Below, piece after piece: positions 48,110-59,184 of a DNA stretch of 64,000 nucleotides (the stretch's first letter is position 1; every line of letters begins with the position of its first letter). This DNA is from Nitrospira sp. CG24A (GTDB lineage: Bacteria > Nitrospirota > Nitrospiria > Nitrospirales > Nitrospiraceae). A model generated the notes under the pieces. It worked only from the letters and a program-made list of their open reading frames with translations, was not told the origin of the DNA and made no database searches. The position numbers were made by a program, and so were the translations under genes. The DNA is taken from assembly GCA_002869925.2 (NCBI GenBank), contig NEWT02000035.1, positions 364,475-428,474 of the forward strand, read 5' to 3'.

Positions 48110-49098
48110 GAGACCGGTGTGCGCAACGCGGTGATCGGATGGCGAAGGAGCGACCCAACCACCCGGCCATCCAGTCTGTTACATGACGACCGATCAGAAC
48201 AGTCTTGAATCGTTTGTCGATCGAATCGAGCCAATATTTCACCGAGCGACGATTCGAGCAGATTCCCCGCGGATGGGAACGCCAAGCAGGGAGACACGTT
48301 CCCCGATGCATCGATGGCAATGCTATACCGCCCCGCATCGCAGGGTTCCAGTTTCTCTCCGCGCAACCAGCTGACATTGTCCTCGACAAATTTTCTGAGG
48401 TACCCAGGGGGAATCAGCTTGTCGTCGAGGAGTCCGCTGAATACAGCAGCAACACTCGATCGATCGTACATGAGCAGCTCGTCAGGCCTACCATACGTTC
48501 CAACGTTCCAGTGGTAAGCCCCTACCACCGGTAAGAATCCCTGCTCCCGCGCAAACCGCACGACCGCCGGCGCCTCCGCGCGATTGACTTCACTTACAAT
48601 GCAGGTGAGAAATTTCGGCTGAGGGAACTCTTTCAACAGCGCGATACCCTCTAAGACCTGGAGCAGCTGATCGGCGCCGCGAATCTGCCGATACTGCTCT
48701 CGATCCAACGTATCCAGGCTCACCGAGATGGCCAGCGGCAGCCGGCCCAGTCTCTCGACCAACGACGCCGTGATCTTCGTGCCGTTTGTAATCAGCGTGA
48801 GATGAAACCCAATCGCCGAGAGGTCTTCGAGAATCTCCGGCAAGTCGCGCCGCAACAAGGGCTCGCCCCCTTGCACCAGCACGAATCGCACACCGTCACG
48901 ATAGAGACCGGAGAAGACCCTCTTGATTTCTTCTCTGGTCATCTCATATCGACCGACATTAAGCGGAAGGTCGCAATACCCGCAGGCCGAATTGCATCGG
49001 AGATTGACCTGAAATGTCGCCAACACCGGCCGACCCGCCATGAGGTTGATGACGGGTGTGAGCGCTTGGTTCAAAAGCGCCAAAGGGGCGGCCATCAT
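48103..49098 (-). CDS. radical SAM protein with SPASM-like C-terminus
   Basis: LRCNSACGYCDLPL (CxxxCxxC), LVQGGEPLLRRDLPEIL, C-terminal Cys cluster CDAGRYSIAIDASGNVSPCLAF...CSDRSSC. Confidence 0.85.
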   Translation of the reverse strand: MMAAPLALLNQALTPVINLMAGRPVLATFQVNLRCNSACGYCDLPLNVGRYEMTREEIKRVFSGLYRDGVRFVLVQGGEPLLRRDLPEILEDLSAIGFHLTLITNGTKITASLVERLGRLPLAISVSLDTLDREQYRQIRGADQLLQVLEGIALLKEFPQPKFLTCIVSEVNRAEAPAVVRFAREQGFLPVVGAYHWNVGTYGRPDELLMYDRSSVAAVFSGLLDDKLIPPGYLRKFVEDNVSWLRGEKLEPCDAGRYSIAIDASGNVSPCLAFPSAGNLLESSLGEILARFDRQTIQDCSDRSSCNRLDGRVVGSLLRHPITALRTPVSW

Positions 49099-49298
49099 CT
49101 AGCCTCACATCGACACAAACGGCCATATTTGCACAGGATCACGCCGTTTTTTCCCTGTCTCCATTGCATGCGCACGCCCCTATCTCATCGGCTCCTCTAA
49201 CCTATTGATCCTTCTCATCAATCTCGCACTATCCTCCGGCACAGGCCTTGCTCACGAGTCTGGATTGACATCGACTCTTCGTCCTCTGAAGGAGGTTC

Positions 49299-49679
49299 AT
49301 GATGCAGAAGACACATATAAACATGTTCCTGATTCTGGTGAGCACCGTGACCTGTATCGCCATGGCGATCACCCCGGCATTGGCCAAAGACTCAGAAAAG
49401 AAGAAGTCCACTCACTTGTCCGCGAAAACAGCCGGTCATGCCCCTCATCAGATCGATGGACCCAAAGCCAGCCATGATAAGAAGCCGGGCCCGGCCTGGA
49501 TGACGTTCGGTGGCACCGTCAAGAAGATCGAGGGCAACACCTACACTGTGGAAGACTACGAAGGCAACCACGTCGATCTGTACGTGGGCCAGGGCACGAA
49601 ACAGATCAGGCAAAAGAAGGTCGGGGACACCCTTCGCGCAGAAATTACGCGGAGCGGCTTCGCGAATTCCATTCAGTAA
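49299..49679 (+). CDS. secreted hypothetical protein
   Basis: Signal peptide; 'GGTVKKIEGNTYTVEDYEGNHVDLYVGQGTKQI'. Confidence 0.6.
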   Translation: MMQKTHINMFLILVSTVTCIAMAITPALAKDSEKKKSTHLSAKTAGHAPHQIDGPKASHDKKPGPAWMTFGGTVKKIEGNTYTVEDYEGNHVDLYVGQGTKQIRQKKVGDTLRAEITRSGFANSIQ

Positions 49680-49835
49680 CCCTTGCGTGAATCGGCGCAC
49701 CCGCTTCACACGCGGTGACGGCTACAAACGAGCCTGCTCTGTGATCAAGTCGGCACGTTCATGATGTGCCGCCACCTGGCTCAGAGTCATCGAGCCGACG
49801 CCTTCACCCTATGCCGTGAGGTTATACAGTCGAAG

Positions 49836-50432
49836 CTAGCCTTGTCCTTCCTCTTTCAATAGCGTTTGGATCATGCGCTCTGTCTCCCGATATCCTCCTT
49901 CGCCAACTCGAACGTATCGGATCACACGATGCTTGTCGATAAGGTACATGGCTGGCCAGTAGCGATTCCCATACTTGTTCCACGTCGAAAAGTCGTTGTC
50001 GATGGTGACGGGAAACCGAATCTCATGCTCTGTGACATAATCCTGAACACGATCGACATCCCGTTCGTGAGAAAACTCAGGCGAATGAACGCCGATGACC
50101 ACAAACCCTTGATCGGAATACTGCCGATACCACTGCTTCACGTAGGGCTCAACATTACGACAGTTGTAGCAGCCGAATGTCCAAAACTCCACCAAGACGA
50201 CCTTCCCTTTGAGATCGGACTCATCAAGCGGAACGCTGTTCAGCCATGTTTCATTCGTAATCGTCGGAGCCTTGCCGCCGGTCTCCGCAGAGACCGGCGG
50301 CCATCCGATCAGTGCGCTGAGAGTTATGATGCCCGCGAGGATTCGAGTCAGAACTATCATCCCGCATTCCTTCCACGTCGTATCCTGATCGAATGATGAT
50401 ATGGCCCGTCGAAGCAACTCATCTTCCGTCAT
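49836..50432 (-). CDS. TlpA/redoxin-family thioredoxin-like protein
   Basis: GKVVLVEFWTFGCYNCRNVEPYVKQWY with CxxC. Confidence 0.85.
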   Translation of the reverse strand: MTEDELLRRAISSFDQDTTWKECGMIVLTRILAGIITLSALIGWPPVSAETGGKAPTITNETWLNSVPLDESDLKGKVVLVEFWTFGCYNCRNVEPYVKQWYRQYSDQGFVVIGVHSPEFSHERDVDRVQDYVTEHEIRFPVTIDNDFSTWNKYGNRYWPAMYLIDKHRVIRYVRVGEGGYRETERMIQTLLKEEGQG

Positions 50433-50694
50433 TCACTGATTGGCTTGATGACAATTCCGGTGACGGGGCGTCTCCAATCTCGATTGCTTAGCTTGAAGCT
50501 CCCAACCCTATGGATGCCGAAATGGATATGTACAAACCTTTCTTCCTGTCCGACTCAGGCCCCGCCATCATTCCCCACATCCATCACAGAGGGGCGGTTT
50601 CATATTCCCAGTGCCCCGGGTGAATAATGGGAGCCTCGCGCGGGCGAGGCTCCACGGCTCATGGTGCTGACGAGGCGGACCGCACGGCGAGCCG

Positions 50695-51795
50695 TTACCT
50701 GGCCACCAGACCGTTTGCCCCTGCGGGCAGACCGGACACGCTCGTCACGGGGGTGAGCTGCCCATTGCCTCGCTCAACACGAAACACCTCGATGGAGCCT
50801 GCGGTGGCATTGAGGACATAGAGGAATTTACTGTTTCCCCTCAATGCCATATCGATAGGGGCAGCTCCGGTCGAGGCGGCCACGGTCGCCAGCAAGGTCA
50901 GCGTCCCGTCTCGCCCAACACGGTAACTGGAAATGTTGTTGCTGCCGGTGTTGCTCGTGTAGGCAAATTTGCCATTCTTGGTGATCACAATCCAACAGGC
51001 CGCCGATTGAAAATCGGGGATCGAGCCGCTGAGGAGCGTCAACACACCCTTTCGGAGCGCGTAGGAAGACACCGCACTGGCGTTGGGAGCACCGCCGAAC
51101 GCCTCGCTGACAATGAGGACCCCCCGTTTATTGAACGAAAATCCGAACGGGGTGACACCGTTCGAAGGTTGAGAGACTGGGCCAGTCGCGATACCATCAT
51201 CATCCACCGTATAGGTGTCGATGATCTTGGTAGCTTTTTCCGTCACCACCAGCGTATCTCCCTCGGGATTAAATTCGATTTGCGCGGGCGCCGTTGCCGG
51301 ACCGCTGAGCGGGCGGGTCGATCCAGGAATCGGCTTCAACGTCTCGCGACTCGTCAAGACGAATCCGGTAATATTACCTGTTCCGCTTCCGCCCGCATTC
51401 AACACGTAGACCCAGTCCTCATGCACGGCAATGCTGATCGGGCGCACCCCACCCGAACTCACCTTATCGGCTAGTGTTAAGCCATCGGCTTGGACACGAA
51501 ACACCGACACCTCGTTGCTTCCGGCATTGACGGCCAGGAGCATTTCCCCATCGTCACTTAAGACGATGGCCCCTTGATTGCCAAGCCCACCCCCTGACCC
51601 AGTGCCTTGCGTGGGAAAGCTCCCGGCAGGAACCAACGTGTCGCCACGCTGCTCAAACGCCAAGACAGCATTCCCGGACGTGGCATTCGACAGGGTGTAC
51701 ACCACCCGCCCGTTCTGGTCGGCGAAGACGGTGCCGATCAACCCTCCGGACAAGGCCAATACGAGCGCCATCACACGCACCCAATTCTTTCTCAT
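50695..51795 (-). CDS. secreted lactonase-type beta-propeller protein
   Basis: Repeated 'GRVVYTLSNATSGNAVLAFEQRGD', 'YTSNTGSNNISSYRVGRDGTLTLL' blades. Confidence 0.75.
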   Translation of the reverse strand: MRKNWVRVMALVLALSGGLIGTVFADQNGRVVYTLSNATSGNAVLAFEQRGDTLVPAGSFPTQGTGSGGGLGNQGAIVLSDDGEMLLAVNAGSNEVSVFRVQADGLTLADKVSSGGVRPISIAVHEDWVYVLNAGGSGTGNITGFVLTSRETLKPIPGSTRPLSGPATAPAQIEFNPEGDTLVVTEKATKIIDTYTVDDDGIATGPVSQPSNGVTPFGFSFNKRGVLIVSEAFGGAPNASAVSSYALRKGVLTLLSGSIPDFQSAACWIVITKNGKFAYTSNTGSNNISSYRVGRDGTLTLLATVAASTGAAPIDMALRGNSKFLYVLNATAGSIEVFRVERGNGQLTPVTSVSGLPAGANGLVAR

Positions 51796-52045
51796 GTCTT
51801 ACCTCCTGTGTGTACCGAGTGGGTCGTTAGAGAGACACCCCCACCGTAACCAGGAACTATCACGAAACTCTCACGCATGGATCACATGTTCGTCACAAGA
51901 TGGAGAACGGCCTGTTATGAAATGAGCGGGGAGCAGTAGGCACTATCCCGTGGGTTGATCAGTATGTCGTTCGGTGTGACACCGACTGATTTTTTCTGAA
52001 ACAGCGAGCGAATGATGTCCGTTAGCCTAAACCCGAGCCTCACCC

Positions 52046-52690
52046 TCACCCCATAGCACTCTCGACCGCCTCTCGCACTCGCTCCCGAGCCCGGTGTAAC
52101 CGCACATAGAGGTTGGTTTCGGTGATGTTCAGCCTCTTGCAGACGTCCTTGGTCTTTACTCCGTCCGCAGCACGAAGGATCAGGACTTCTTTGAGGATGA
52201 CCGGCAGGGCGTCGATCGCCTGCTGCATACAGTCTACGGCCTGCTTCGACAATAAGAGTGTCTCTGGTGTCCGGTCGTCCCAAGGCTGAGGAGGGAAGGC
52301 CCAGTGCCCGGCCCACTCGCCGCTCTGTTTGAAACGAGATGGGTCGACGGCTTCATCATGGTCGTCGTCATAGAACTCGAAGTCCGAGAAGGTTGTATGG
52401 CGCTTCTCGCGCACACCGCGATCCTTGGCCTTATGGATCAGAATCCCGCAAATCCAGGTGCGAAGGGACGACCGGCCTTCGAACCGATTCAGGCTTTCGA
52501 TCACCGCCATCCAGGTGTCTTGCACGACCTCTTCAGCTACTTCTCGATCGGCCACATAGGCCAGGGCCATTCGAATGAGCGCGCCATGCTGTTGGCTGAC
52601 CAGTTCATCGAAAGCCCTCTCCTCACCAGACCTGAGTCTCGCGATGAGTCCGCCCTTGGGCTTCGCAAGATGGGGTGACTTGATCATCAT
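52046..52690 (-). CDS. ECF RNA polymerase sigma factor
   Basis: AEEVVQDTWMAVIESLNRFEGRSSLRTWICGILIHKAKDRG; VKTKDVCKRLNITETNLYVRLHRARERVRE; start placed at internal MMIKSP to avoid overlap. Confidence 0.85.
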   Translation of the reverse strand: MMIKSPHLAKPKGGLIARLRSGEERAFDELVSQQHGALIRMALAYVADREVAEEVVQDTWMAVIESLNRFEGRSSLRTWICGILIHKAKDRGVREKRHTTFSDFEFYDDDHDEAVDPSRFKQSGEWAGHWAFPPQPWDDRTPETLLLSKQAVDCMQQAIDALPVILKEVLILRAADGVKTKDVCKRLNITETNLYVRLHRARERVREAVESAMG

Positions 52691-52710
52691 CGACCTCCGG
52701 CTGGCCAACG

Positions 52711-53238
52711 TCACATTCCTTTGTTCGATCCGCCCATGAACGTCCCGTGACCGATTTCGACCCCGAACTTCTTGCACCAAATCACCACACCATCGTAGTC
52801 ATCAATATTGGTTCGCTCTGGAATCATGAATGTCACCGCACCCTGAAACACCGTCAACTTTCCTACTTCGACGCCTTTCGCATAGTCACCGTGCTGAGCC
52901 AAGTACACACGGCCATCCGGCACCCCATCCATATCGAGGCCCGAGAATGTCAGCAAGGACGTGCCTGCCTCACCCTTTGTAAGGGCGGCGGTACCGGAGG
53001 CATGATGCCCTGCCGCTCCGACTAATGTAGCCTGGCGTAGCTTCGCACCCATCATCGATTCCGGTTTAACTTCCATGCTCTGTTCCTTTTTCATCATCAT
53101 TCCACCTGGTTTCTCCATCATGGCTTTGTCTTTGTCCAATGCCTTTTCTTTATCCATCATGCCGCCACAGGCCGGCAACCACACAAGTACGAAGATCACC
53201 AACAACGCGGACAACCCGGCGGCAAATACGTCTCTCAT
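52711..53238 (-). CDS. DM13-domain lipoprotein
   Basis: VWLPACGG lipobox; FSGLDMDGVPDGRVYLA, DDYDGVVIWCKKFGVEIGHGTF. Confidence 0.7.
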   Translation of the reverse strand: MRDVFAAGLSALLVIFVLVWLPACGGMMDKEKALDKDKAMMEKPGGMMMKKEQSMEVKPESMMGAKLRQATLVGAAGHHASGTAALTKGEAGTSLLTFSGLDMDGVPDGRVYLAQHGDYAKGVEVGKLTVFQGAVTFMIPERTNIDDYDGVVIWCKKFGVEIGHGTFMGGSNKGM

Positions 53239-53547
53239 TGTGCGCCCTCCTTCAGTGATGAGTGCATGATGGACCCACGGACATGTGGCGTCGCGATCGC
53301 CTGGTGATCATCGCAGTCTCCGATCACGAAACGCTCACACAACAATCACATTTTGGTCACGAGGCACCGAGCGCCTTGGTCAGACCGGGATATCAGGTCA
53401 CCGCATCAAGGTGGTGCGGGCACCGTCTGGTCCAGAGAGAGGTTGGACTGCGGAGATGTTGGCAACCGACAGACCCAGCAGATGAGATCACTACCGAGCC
53501 ACACCCACAAGAAGGGCTGCGCTCAACAGCATGAGTCCTTGCAGAGA

Positions 53548-55809
53548 TCACGCTCCACGCATGCCACGTGTCACGACACGATCAGTCCCTTCAATGAACA
53601 CCTCCGAAACCTGCTCGGGACACTGAGACGTCGCCAACTGCCCGGTCTTCGGATCGATGGCGCGAACGACGACACCCGGCGGCGCCACAAACGCGGAAAC
53701 CGTGGGTGGAATGATCCGGCTCGCAAGATCCATCCAAATGGGCAACGCCGCCTGCGATCCTGTAAGACGCAACGGTCGTTCATCGTCGAACCCCACCCAC
53801 ACCCCAATCACCACGTCGGGCGTGTAGCCGACAAACCATGCGTCACGATACCCGTCGGTGGTGCCGGTTTTTCCGGCCACTGAACCTTGAAATCCCAGAA
53901 CGTTGGCTTTTCTCGCCGTGCCTCGCTGGATGACGCCTTCAAGAATGGAGGTCAACACATAGGCCGCTTGAGGCGATGCGGCCTGTTGCCGATCCTGCAC
54001 GCCATTCCACACCATGTCTCCTTGTCGATCCCTGATTGAGCGCACCGCCGTCGGCCTGACAGCAATCCCTCCGTTCGCAACGGCTCCATACGCCGAGGTG
54101 ATCTCCATCAACGACACGGACGAACTGCCCAAGGCCACTGATGAAAGATCGTCGCCGATAACGCTTGTGATGCCAAGACGATGCAGCAGCTGTACGATCG
54201 GCTTCGCCCCCAGCATCTTGGCTGCGCGTACCGCCGGCACATTGAACGACTGCTCCAACGCGCTCCGTACCGTCACAGGCCCATGAAATTGTTTATCGTA
54301 GTTCTGCGGAGACCACGGACCGGCCTCCGATTCAAAGGTGACCGGCTCATCCGACAACAAACTCGCCGCGGTCAGCTGCCCCGCTTGACTCTCGCGAGCC
54401 GCTTCCAACGCGGCAAGATAAACGAAGGGTTTGAAGAGCGAACCCGGTTGCCGCCGTGCCTGAACCGCACGGTTGAATTGACTCCGTCGGTAGTCTCGCC
54501 CCCCCACCAACGCCAGCACAGATCCGGTCTTGGGATCGAGCACCACGACCGCCCCTTGCACGACCGATTCCAGTGACGGTGTGAGATGGGAATGCGCGGC
54601 CTCTAATTTGGCCAGCCCCTTCTCCAACGATTGAGCGGCCGCCTGCTGAATCATAGGATCAAGTGTGCTGTTGATCCGCAAACCTTCCGGCAAGTGGGCC
54701 TCACCAGCCTCTTCCACCTCCCGAAGCACCGCATCGACGAAGTAGGGCGCATCGGTCAGAACTTCCTCTGACGGAGTCACGCGCACCGGTTTATGTGTGG
54801 CGCGGGTCCAGGTTTCTTCCGTCAGAATGCCGGTCTCCCTTAGCCGCCGCAACACCACATCGCGCCGCTGCTTCGCCGACTCAGGATGTTTTGTCGGCGC
54901 ATAGCTATTGGGGCCTTTAACCAGACCTGCGATCATCGCGACCTCTTCAACCGTCAACTCCTGAAGGGTCTTGCCGAAATAGCGATGGGCCGCCTCGCTC
55001 ACTCCATAGATCGACACGAATCCCGCTTGCCCGAGATAGATTTCATTCAGATAGCTTTCGAGGATCTCCTGCTTCGTATACTTCACCTCCAAGACCATCG
55101 CGGCCAACGCCTCCTTGAATTTTCTCCCCATCGTCCGCTGCGGTGAATAAAACAAATTCTTCGCCAGTTGCTGGGTGATTGTACTGCCGCCCTGCACCAC
55201 CCCACCCTTGATGACATTGGCCCAGAGCGCCCGCCCGACCGCAATCGGATCGATGCCGAAATGGGAATAAAATCGGCGATCTTCGATGGTGAGGATCGCC
55301 TCGACGATCGATGGAGGGATCTGTGCGAACGGAACCCATTCGCGTACCTGGCGCGACTCGCCACGTACTCCGCTCAGGAGTTCCGGTTCCAAAAAAATAG
55401 GAAAGAGCGACGATCCATCGAGTGGAGAAAGCACATCCGTCACTCGCCCCTGATCCAGCGGCAACATCACCTTCGTCGCATCGGCATGACCTTCCGGTTG
55501 TGGATGGAGATAGATGGTCAAGGCGGAATCAGTCAGCTGATAGTGGCCGGGAGACTCCACTGGAGCATTGACTCGTCGATAGCCCAGCCGCTGCAGCCGC
55601 TCAAGTAGCTGGCTATGCACAATCGAGAGATTGGGTTGCAACAAGAACGGACCACTGTACAGACGCAGTGGAGGATGCTCGTCGCTTTTGGGCAAAGCGA
55701 GAAACGTGGCCAAATACGCGCCATAGGCCACAACGATGAGGCCGAGCACGGCAAGAATGCCCGCGAAGGCGACGCTCGAATATTTCACCCATCGGGTAGA
55801 TCTATTCAT
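53548..55809 (-). CDS. mrcB: penicillin-binding protein 1B-type transglycosylase/transpeptidase
   Basis: ILTIEDRRFYSHFGIDP, GGSTITQQLAKNLF, RRQPGSLFKPFVYLAAL, GKTGTTDGYRDAWFVGYTP; N-terminal UB2H-like region. Confidence 0.85.
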   Translation of the reverse strand: MNRSTRWVKYSSVAFAGILAVLGLIVVAYGAYLATFLALPKSDEHPPLRLYSGPFLLQPNLSIVHSQLLERLQRLGYRRVNAPVESPGHYQLTDSALTIYLHPQPEGHADATKVMLPLDQGRVTDVLSPLDGSSLFPIFLEPELLSGVRGESRQVREWVPFAQIPPSIVEAILTIEDRRFYSHFGIDPIAVGRALWANVIKGGVVQGGSTITQQLAKNLFYSPQRTMGRKFKEALAAMVLEVKYTKQEILESYLNEIYLGQAGFVSIYGVSEAAHRYFGKTLQELTVEEVAMIAGLVKGPNSYAPTKHPESAKQRRDVVLRRLRETGILTEETWTRATHKPVRVTPSEEVLTDAPYFVDAVLREVEEAGEAHLPEGLRINSTLDPMIQQAAAQSLEKGLAKLEAAHSHLTPSLESVVQGAVVVLDPKTGSVLALVGGRDYRRSQFNRAVQARRQPGSLFKPFVYLAALEAARESQAGQLTAASLLSDEPVTFESEAGPWSPQNYDKQFHGPVTVRSALEQSFNVPAVRAAKMLGAKPIVQLLHRLGITSVIGDDLSSVALGSSSVSLMEITSAYGAVANGGIAVRPTAVRSIRDRQGDMVWNGVQDRQQAASPQAAYVLTSILEGVIQRGTARKANVLGFQGSVAGKTGTTDGYRDAWFVGYTPDVVIGVWVGFDDERPLRLTGSQAALPIWMDLASRIIPPTVSAFVAPPGVVVRAIDPKTGQLATSQCPEQVSEVFIEGTDRVVTRGMRGA

Positions 55810-55929
55810 CGTTCAGGAACCTCGACACAGCATAACCGACACACAGGCACGTTCGTCTGAATTATCTGGTTAGTCGGTCCAATCACATACACGAGACACA
55901 CCAAACACACCGGAAGAACCGATTGGTTT

Positions 55930-57429
55930 TTAGGCATCATGCGCTCCGATCTTCTGAGGCAAAAGCGAGCCGACTACCATCCCCACCGCTGCCATAAGAA
56001 GCCCAACCAGCTGAGGATGCCAGATCGAACCTGACGGGCTGAACAGTCCCAACCCTATCCAGGTTGTCAGCCCGGCCGCAAAGGCGCACAAGGCCCCTTG
56101 GGTCGTCGCCCGGGACCAAAAAAGCCCGGCACAGAGTGGAACGAACGCTGTGACCAGCGTCACCTCATACGTCCCCACCACCAACTGGTAGATGCTGGAG
56201 TTGGAGGTGAGCGCGATCGTCAAAACCAGGACGGCAAAGATCACCACAACCAGCCGCATGACCCGAAGGAACTCCCGGTCACTGAGGTGAGGCAGCAGCC
56301 CTTTCATCACGTTCTCGCTCAGTATCACTGACGGCGCCAACAGCGTCGCGCTGGCGCAACTCATCACTGCCGAGAGGACGGCCCCGAAAAACAGGATCTG
56401 TGCGAAGACCGGTGTGTGGCGCAGAATCAAAGTCGGCAACACCAGCTGAGAATCCTGGTCGAGCAGCGTAGTGAACAGAGCCGGATCGATCAGCGTCGCC
56501 GCATAGGCCAGAAACATCGGCACAAAGCAGAAACAGAAGTAGAGTGTGCCGCCCAGCAACGATCCACGGACAGCTGTGCGTTCGTCTTTCGCCGAGGTGA
56601 TGCGTTGAAACACGTCTTGTTGGGGAATCGACCCCAACATCATCGTGATCCAGGCCCCGATGAAGGGTACCCATGCCGCGAACGTAGCCGGCGGAAATAA
56701 ATCCAGCTTGCCGGCTTGGGCGGCATGGCTGATGACCACGTCCACGCCTCCCGCTAGCCCGCTCACCACGGAGGCGATATAGAGCAGCCCTCCCATGATC
56801 ACAGAGATTTGGACAAAGTCAAGAATGGCGACGGAGAACATGCCGCCGAACGTCGTATAGACCAGGACGATCACTGCGCCGATGACCATCCCGACCGGCT
56901 GACTCACGGCGCCCTCGGTGACCGTATTCAACACAAGTCCAAATACTTTGAACTGCGCAGCCACCCATCCGAGATAGGACATGGCAATACACACGGCACA
57001 GAGAACCTCGACGACGCGGTTGTACCGCAGACGATAGAAGTCGCCGACCGTCAGGAGGTTCAGCCGATAGAAACGGGGGGCAAAAAACAACCCAACCAGA
57101 ATCAGGGCAAGGCTCGCCCCAAAGGGATCGGCGACAACGCCGCGTAACCCTTCCTTCACAAATGTGGCTGAAATCCCGAGAACGGCTTCTGCGCCGAACC
57201 AGGTTGCAAAGACCGTGGCGATAACAATCGGCAGCGGTAAGCTTCGACCGGCTACCGCAAAATCCTTCGCGGTATGGACTCGCCTGGCGGCAGCCAGTCC
57301 GATCCCCACCGAGAGGAGCAGATAGAGGATGACGAACCCGAGAATCATGCAGACGGTTTCGGCATAAGTGTGGGAGAATTCTAACGAGGCTTTAGCAAGG
57401 GCGCAACGACAGATGCAAAATGAAGCCAA
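55930..57429 (-). CDS. sodium:solute symporter family protein
   Basis: RRVHTAKDFAVAGRSLPLPIVIATVFATWFGAE; ~13 TM. Confidence 0.85.
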   Translation of the reverse strand: MASFCICRCALAKASLEFSHTYAETVCMILGFVILYLLLSVGIGLAAARRVHTAKDFAVAGRSLPLPIVIATVFATWFGAEAVLGISATFVKEGLRGVVADPFGASLALILVGLFFAPRFYRLNLLTVGDFYRLRYNRVVEVLCAVCIAMSYLGWVAAQFKVFGLVLNTVTEGAVSQPVGMVIGAVIVLVYTTFGGMFSVAILDFVQISVIMGGLLYIASVVSGLAGGVDVVISHAAQAGKLDLFPPATFAAWVPFIGAWITMMLGSIPQQDVFQRITSAKDERTAVRGSLLGGTLYFCFCFVPMFLAYAATLIDPALFTTLLDQDSQLVLPTLILRHTPVFAQILFFGAVLSAVMSCASATLLAPSVILSENVMKGLLPHLSDREFLRVMRLVVVIFAVLVLTIALTSNSSIYQLVVGTYEVTLVTAFVPLCAGLFWSRATTQGALCAFAAGLTTWIGLGLFSPSGSIWHPQLVGLLMAAVGMVVGSLLPQKIGAHDA

Positions 57430-57538
57430 GGGTATGGTTGAATCGTCATCAGGCTTTTCAGCCTCCTGCTCGCACCCCCTATTCCTTTGAACGATTGCAT
57501 GTTAGTCTAATATTCGTTGCTCTCAAGACAGGAAACCT

Positions 57539-58030
57539 ATGAGGGATCTTCCAATCTATCGGCTGAACTCTCCTCAGAACAGTGTAGGGCTGTGGTCCCA
57601 GCTCTTCATCGGAGCGATAGGACTGGGAATCGTGTTGGCTGGACTACCGGCTCAGGCGGACGAGTCACACACACCGTGGGAATGTTCAAGTTATACCGGT
57701 GACGCCCACACGCGCTGTGTGGAGACCTTCGCGGAATGGCAGCGCGACCAGATCACGGCACTCCAAGGAAAGTTACAAGCACAACAAGAGACCCTCAACC
57801 TCTTAAAAGGTCAGCTCGACCGCCAGGCTTCCACGACTGCCGAGCTGCAACGTCAACTGGCACGACCGCCCATCGTGGTGCAAACGCTCCCTCCTCTTTA
57901 CACGTATCCCTCTGTAGGACTCAGCTTTTCCTTGGGGAGTCCCTGGATCTACGGATCTCCATTTTTTGATCGCCCATACATCTTCGGCCCACGCTACTAT
58001 GGACCGCGCTACTGGGGCCACCACTGGTGA
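57539..58030 (+). CDS. secreted hypothetical coiled-coil protein
   Basis: Signal peptide; ITALQGKLQAQQETLNLLKGQLDRQASTTAELQRQLA; Tyr/Arg-rich C-terminus. Confidence 0.6.
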   Translation: MRDLPIYRLNSPQNSVGLWSQLFIGAIGLGIVLAGLPAQADESHTPWECSSYTGDAHTRCVETFAEWQRDQITALQGKLQAQQETLNLLKGQLDRQASTTAELQRQLARPPIVVQTLPPLYTYPSVGLSFSLGSPWIYGSPFFDRPYIFGPRYYGPRYWGHHW

Positions 58031-58122
58031 CGACTGGTTTGTTTCGTTTATTTAGTTGATTTGGTTCATCTGGTAGTTTCGTCAACCAAAAAACCAGACA
58101 AACCGAACAAACCAAATAACGG
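58030..58122. repeat. pentamer-period imperfect inverted repeat, copy P2
   Basis: ACTGGTTTGTTTCGTTTATTTAGTTGATTTGGTTCATCTGG ... CCAGACAAACCGAACAAACCAAATAACGG. Confidence 0.6.
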
Positions 58123-58263
58123 TCTCCTGATACTGGCGGACTTTTTCAGCATCCTGCCAAGCATAATTGTCTTGAGCCGGACCGCAATATCGCATACCCT
58201 ACAGCAGTTCAAGCCCTGATGATATCAATCCATCGCAGTCACACATCAAAGAAAGGGAACCTC

Positions 58264-58953
58264 ATGCGCGTTATTGTCTCCTGTTTGATCACCCTGCTCT
58301 GCCTTGGGACCACTACGGCATTCGCGACGGCCCAGGAGCCCACAACCGACGAACAAAAAACCCTGTATGCCTTAGGATTAGCTATCAGCCAATCGCTCGG
58401 AACGTTCAGCCTGAACGAGTCTGAACTCGAACTTGTAAAATCCGGCATTGCCGATGGGGTCTTCAAAAAGACCCCCAAGGTAGACCTCCAGACGTTCGGC
58501 CCCAAAATTCAACAGCTGCAACAGGCCCGCGCCTCGGTCGTTGCAGATGCGGAAAAGAAGGCGGGGGCCGCATTCCTCACGAAAGCCGCAGCAGAATCCG
58601 GCGCCAAAAAAACCGAGTCTGGCGCAATCCTTACGACCATCAAGGAAGGGAAGGGCGCGACCCCGAAAGTCACGGATACCGTGAAGGTGCACTATCACGG
58701 AACGCTGACCGACGGGACAGTGTTCGACAGTTCCGTCAAGCGGGGCGAGCCGGCCACGTTTGGATTGAATCAAGTGATCAAATGTTGGACGGAAGGGGTC
58801 CAGCAGATGAAAGTCGGCAGCAAAAGTAAGTTAGTCTGCCCATCCAGTATCGCCTATGGCGACAAAGGCGCGCCCCCTATGATCAAGCCCGGTGCGACGT
58901 TAGTGTTTGAAGTCGAACTCCTTGAAATCGTGACCAAGGACGCCCCCCACTGA
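58264..58953 (+). CDS. FKBP-type peptidyl-prolyl isomerase
   Basis: [62 protein letters not shown]; signal peptide. Confidence 0.9.
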   Translation: MRVIVSCLITLLCLGTTTAFATAQEPTTDEQKTLYALGLAISQSLGTFSLNESELELVKSGIADGVFKKTPKVDLQTFGPKIQQLQQARASVVADAEKKAGAAFLTKAAAESGAKKTESGAILTTIKEGKGATPKVTDTVKVHYHGTLTDGTVFDSSVKRGEPATFGLNQVIKCWTEGVQQMKVGSKSKLVCPSSIAYGDKGAPPMIKPGATLVFEVELLEIVTKDAPH

Positions 58954-58959
58954 AGTCTT

Positions 58960-58999
58960 CACAAGGCCGAGCGGGAACATATCCCGCTCGGCCTCGTGC
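58960..58999 (+). terminator. stem-loop downstream of FKBP gene
   Basis: CACAAGGCCGAGCGGGA-ACATA-TCCCGCTCGGCCTCGTG. Confidence 0.65.
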
Positions 59000-59184
59000 C
59001 CCTTTCCGCGCGCATCAAGCAACCAGCTCCTGCCACCTTCTCTCTTGATGGCGAGCGAGCAGCCTTCGCGTCCCCAGACTGTCAAATTTGTCTTGATCCC
59101 CATGCGCAACATCGCATATCTTGTAGAGCTTAGGATCTTGCGATATCGAATTCATCGTCGTCACATACAAAGAAAGGGCAGCTC

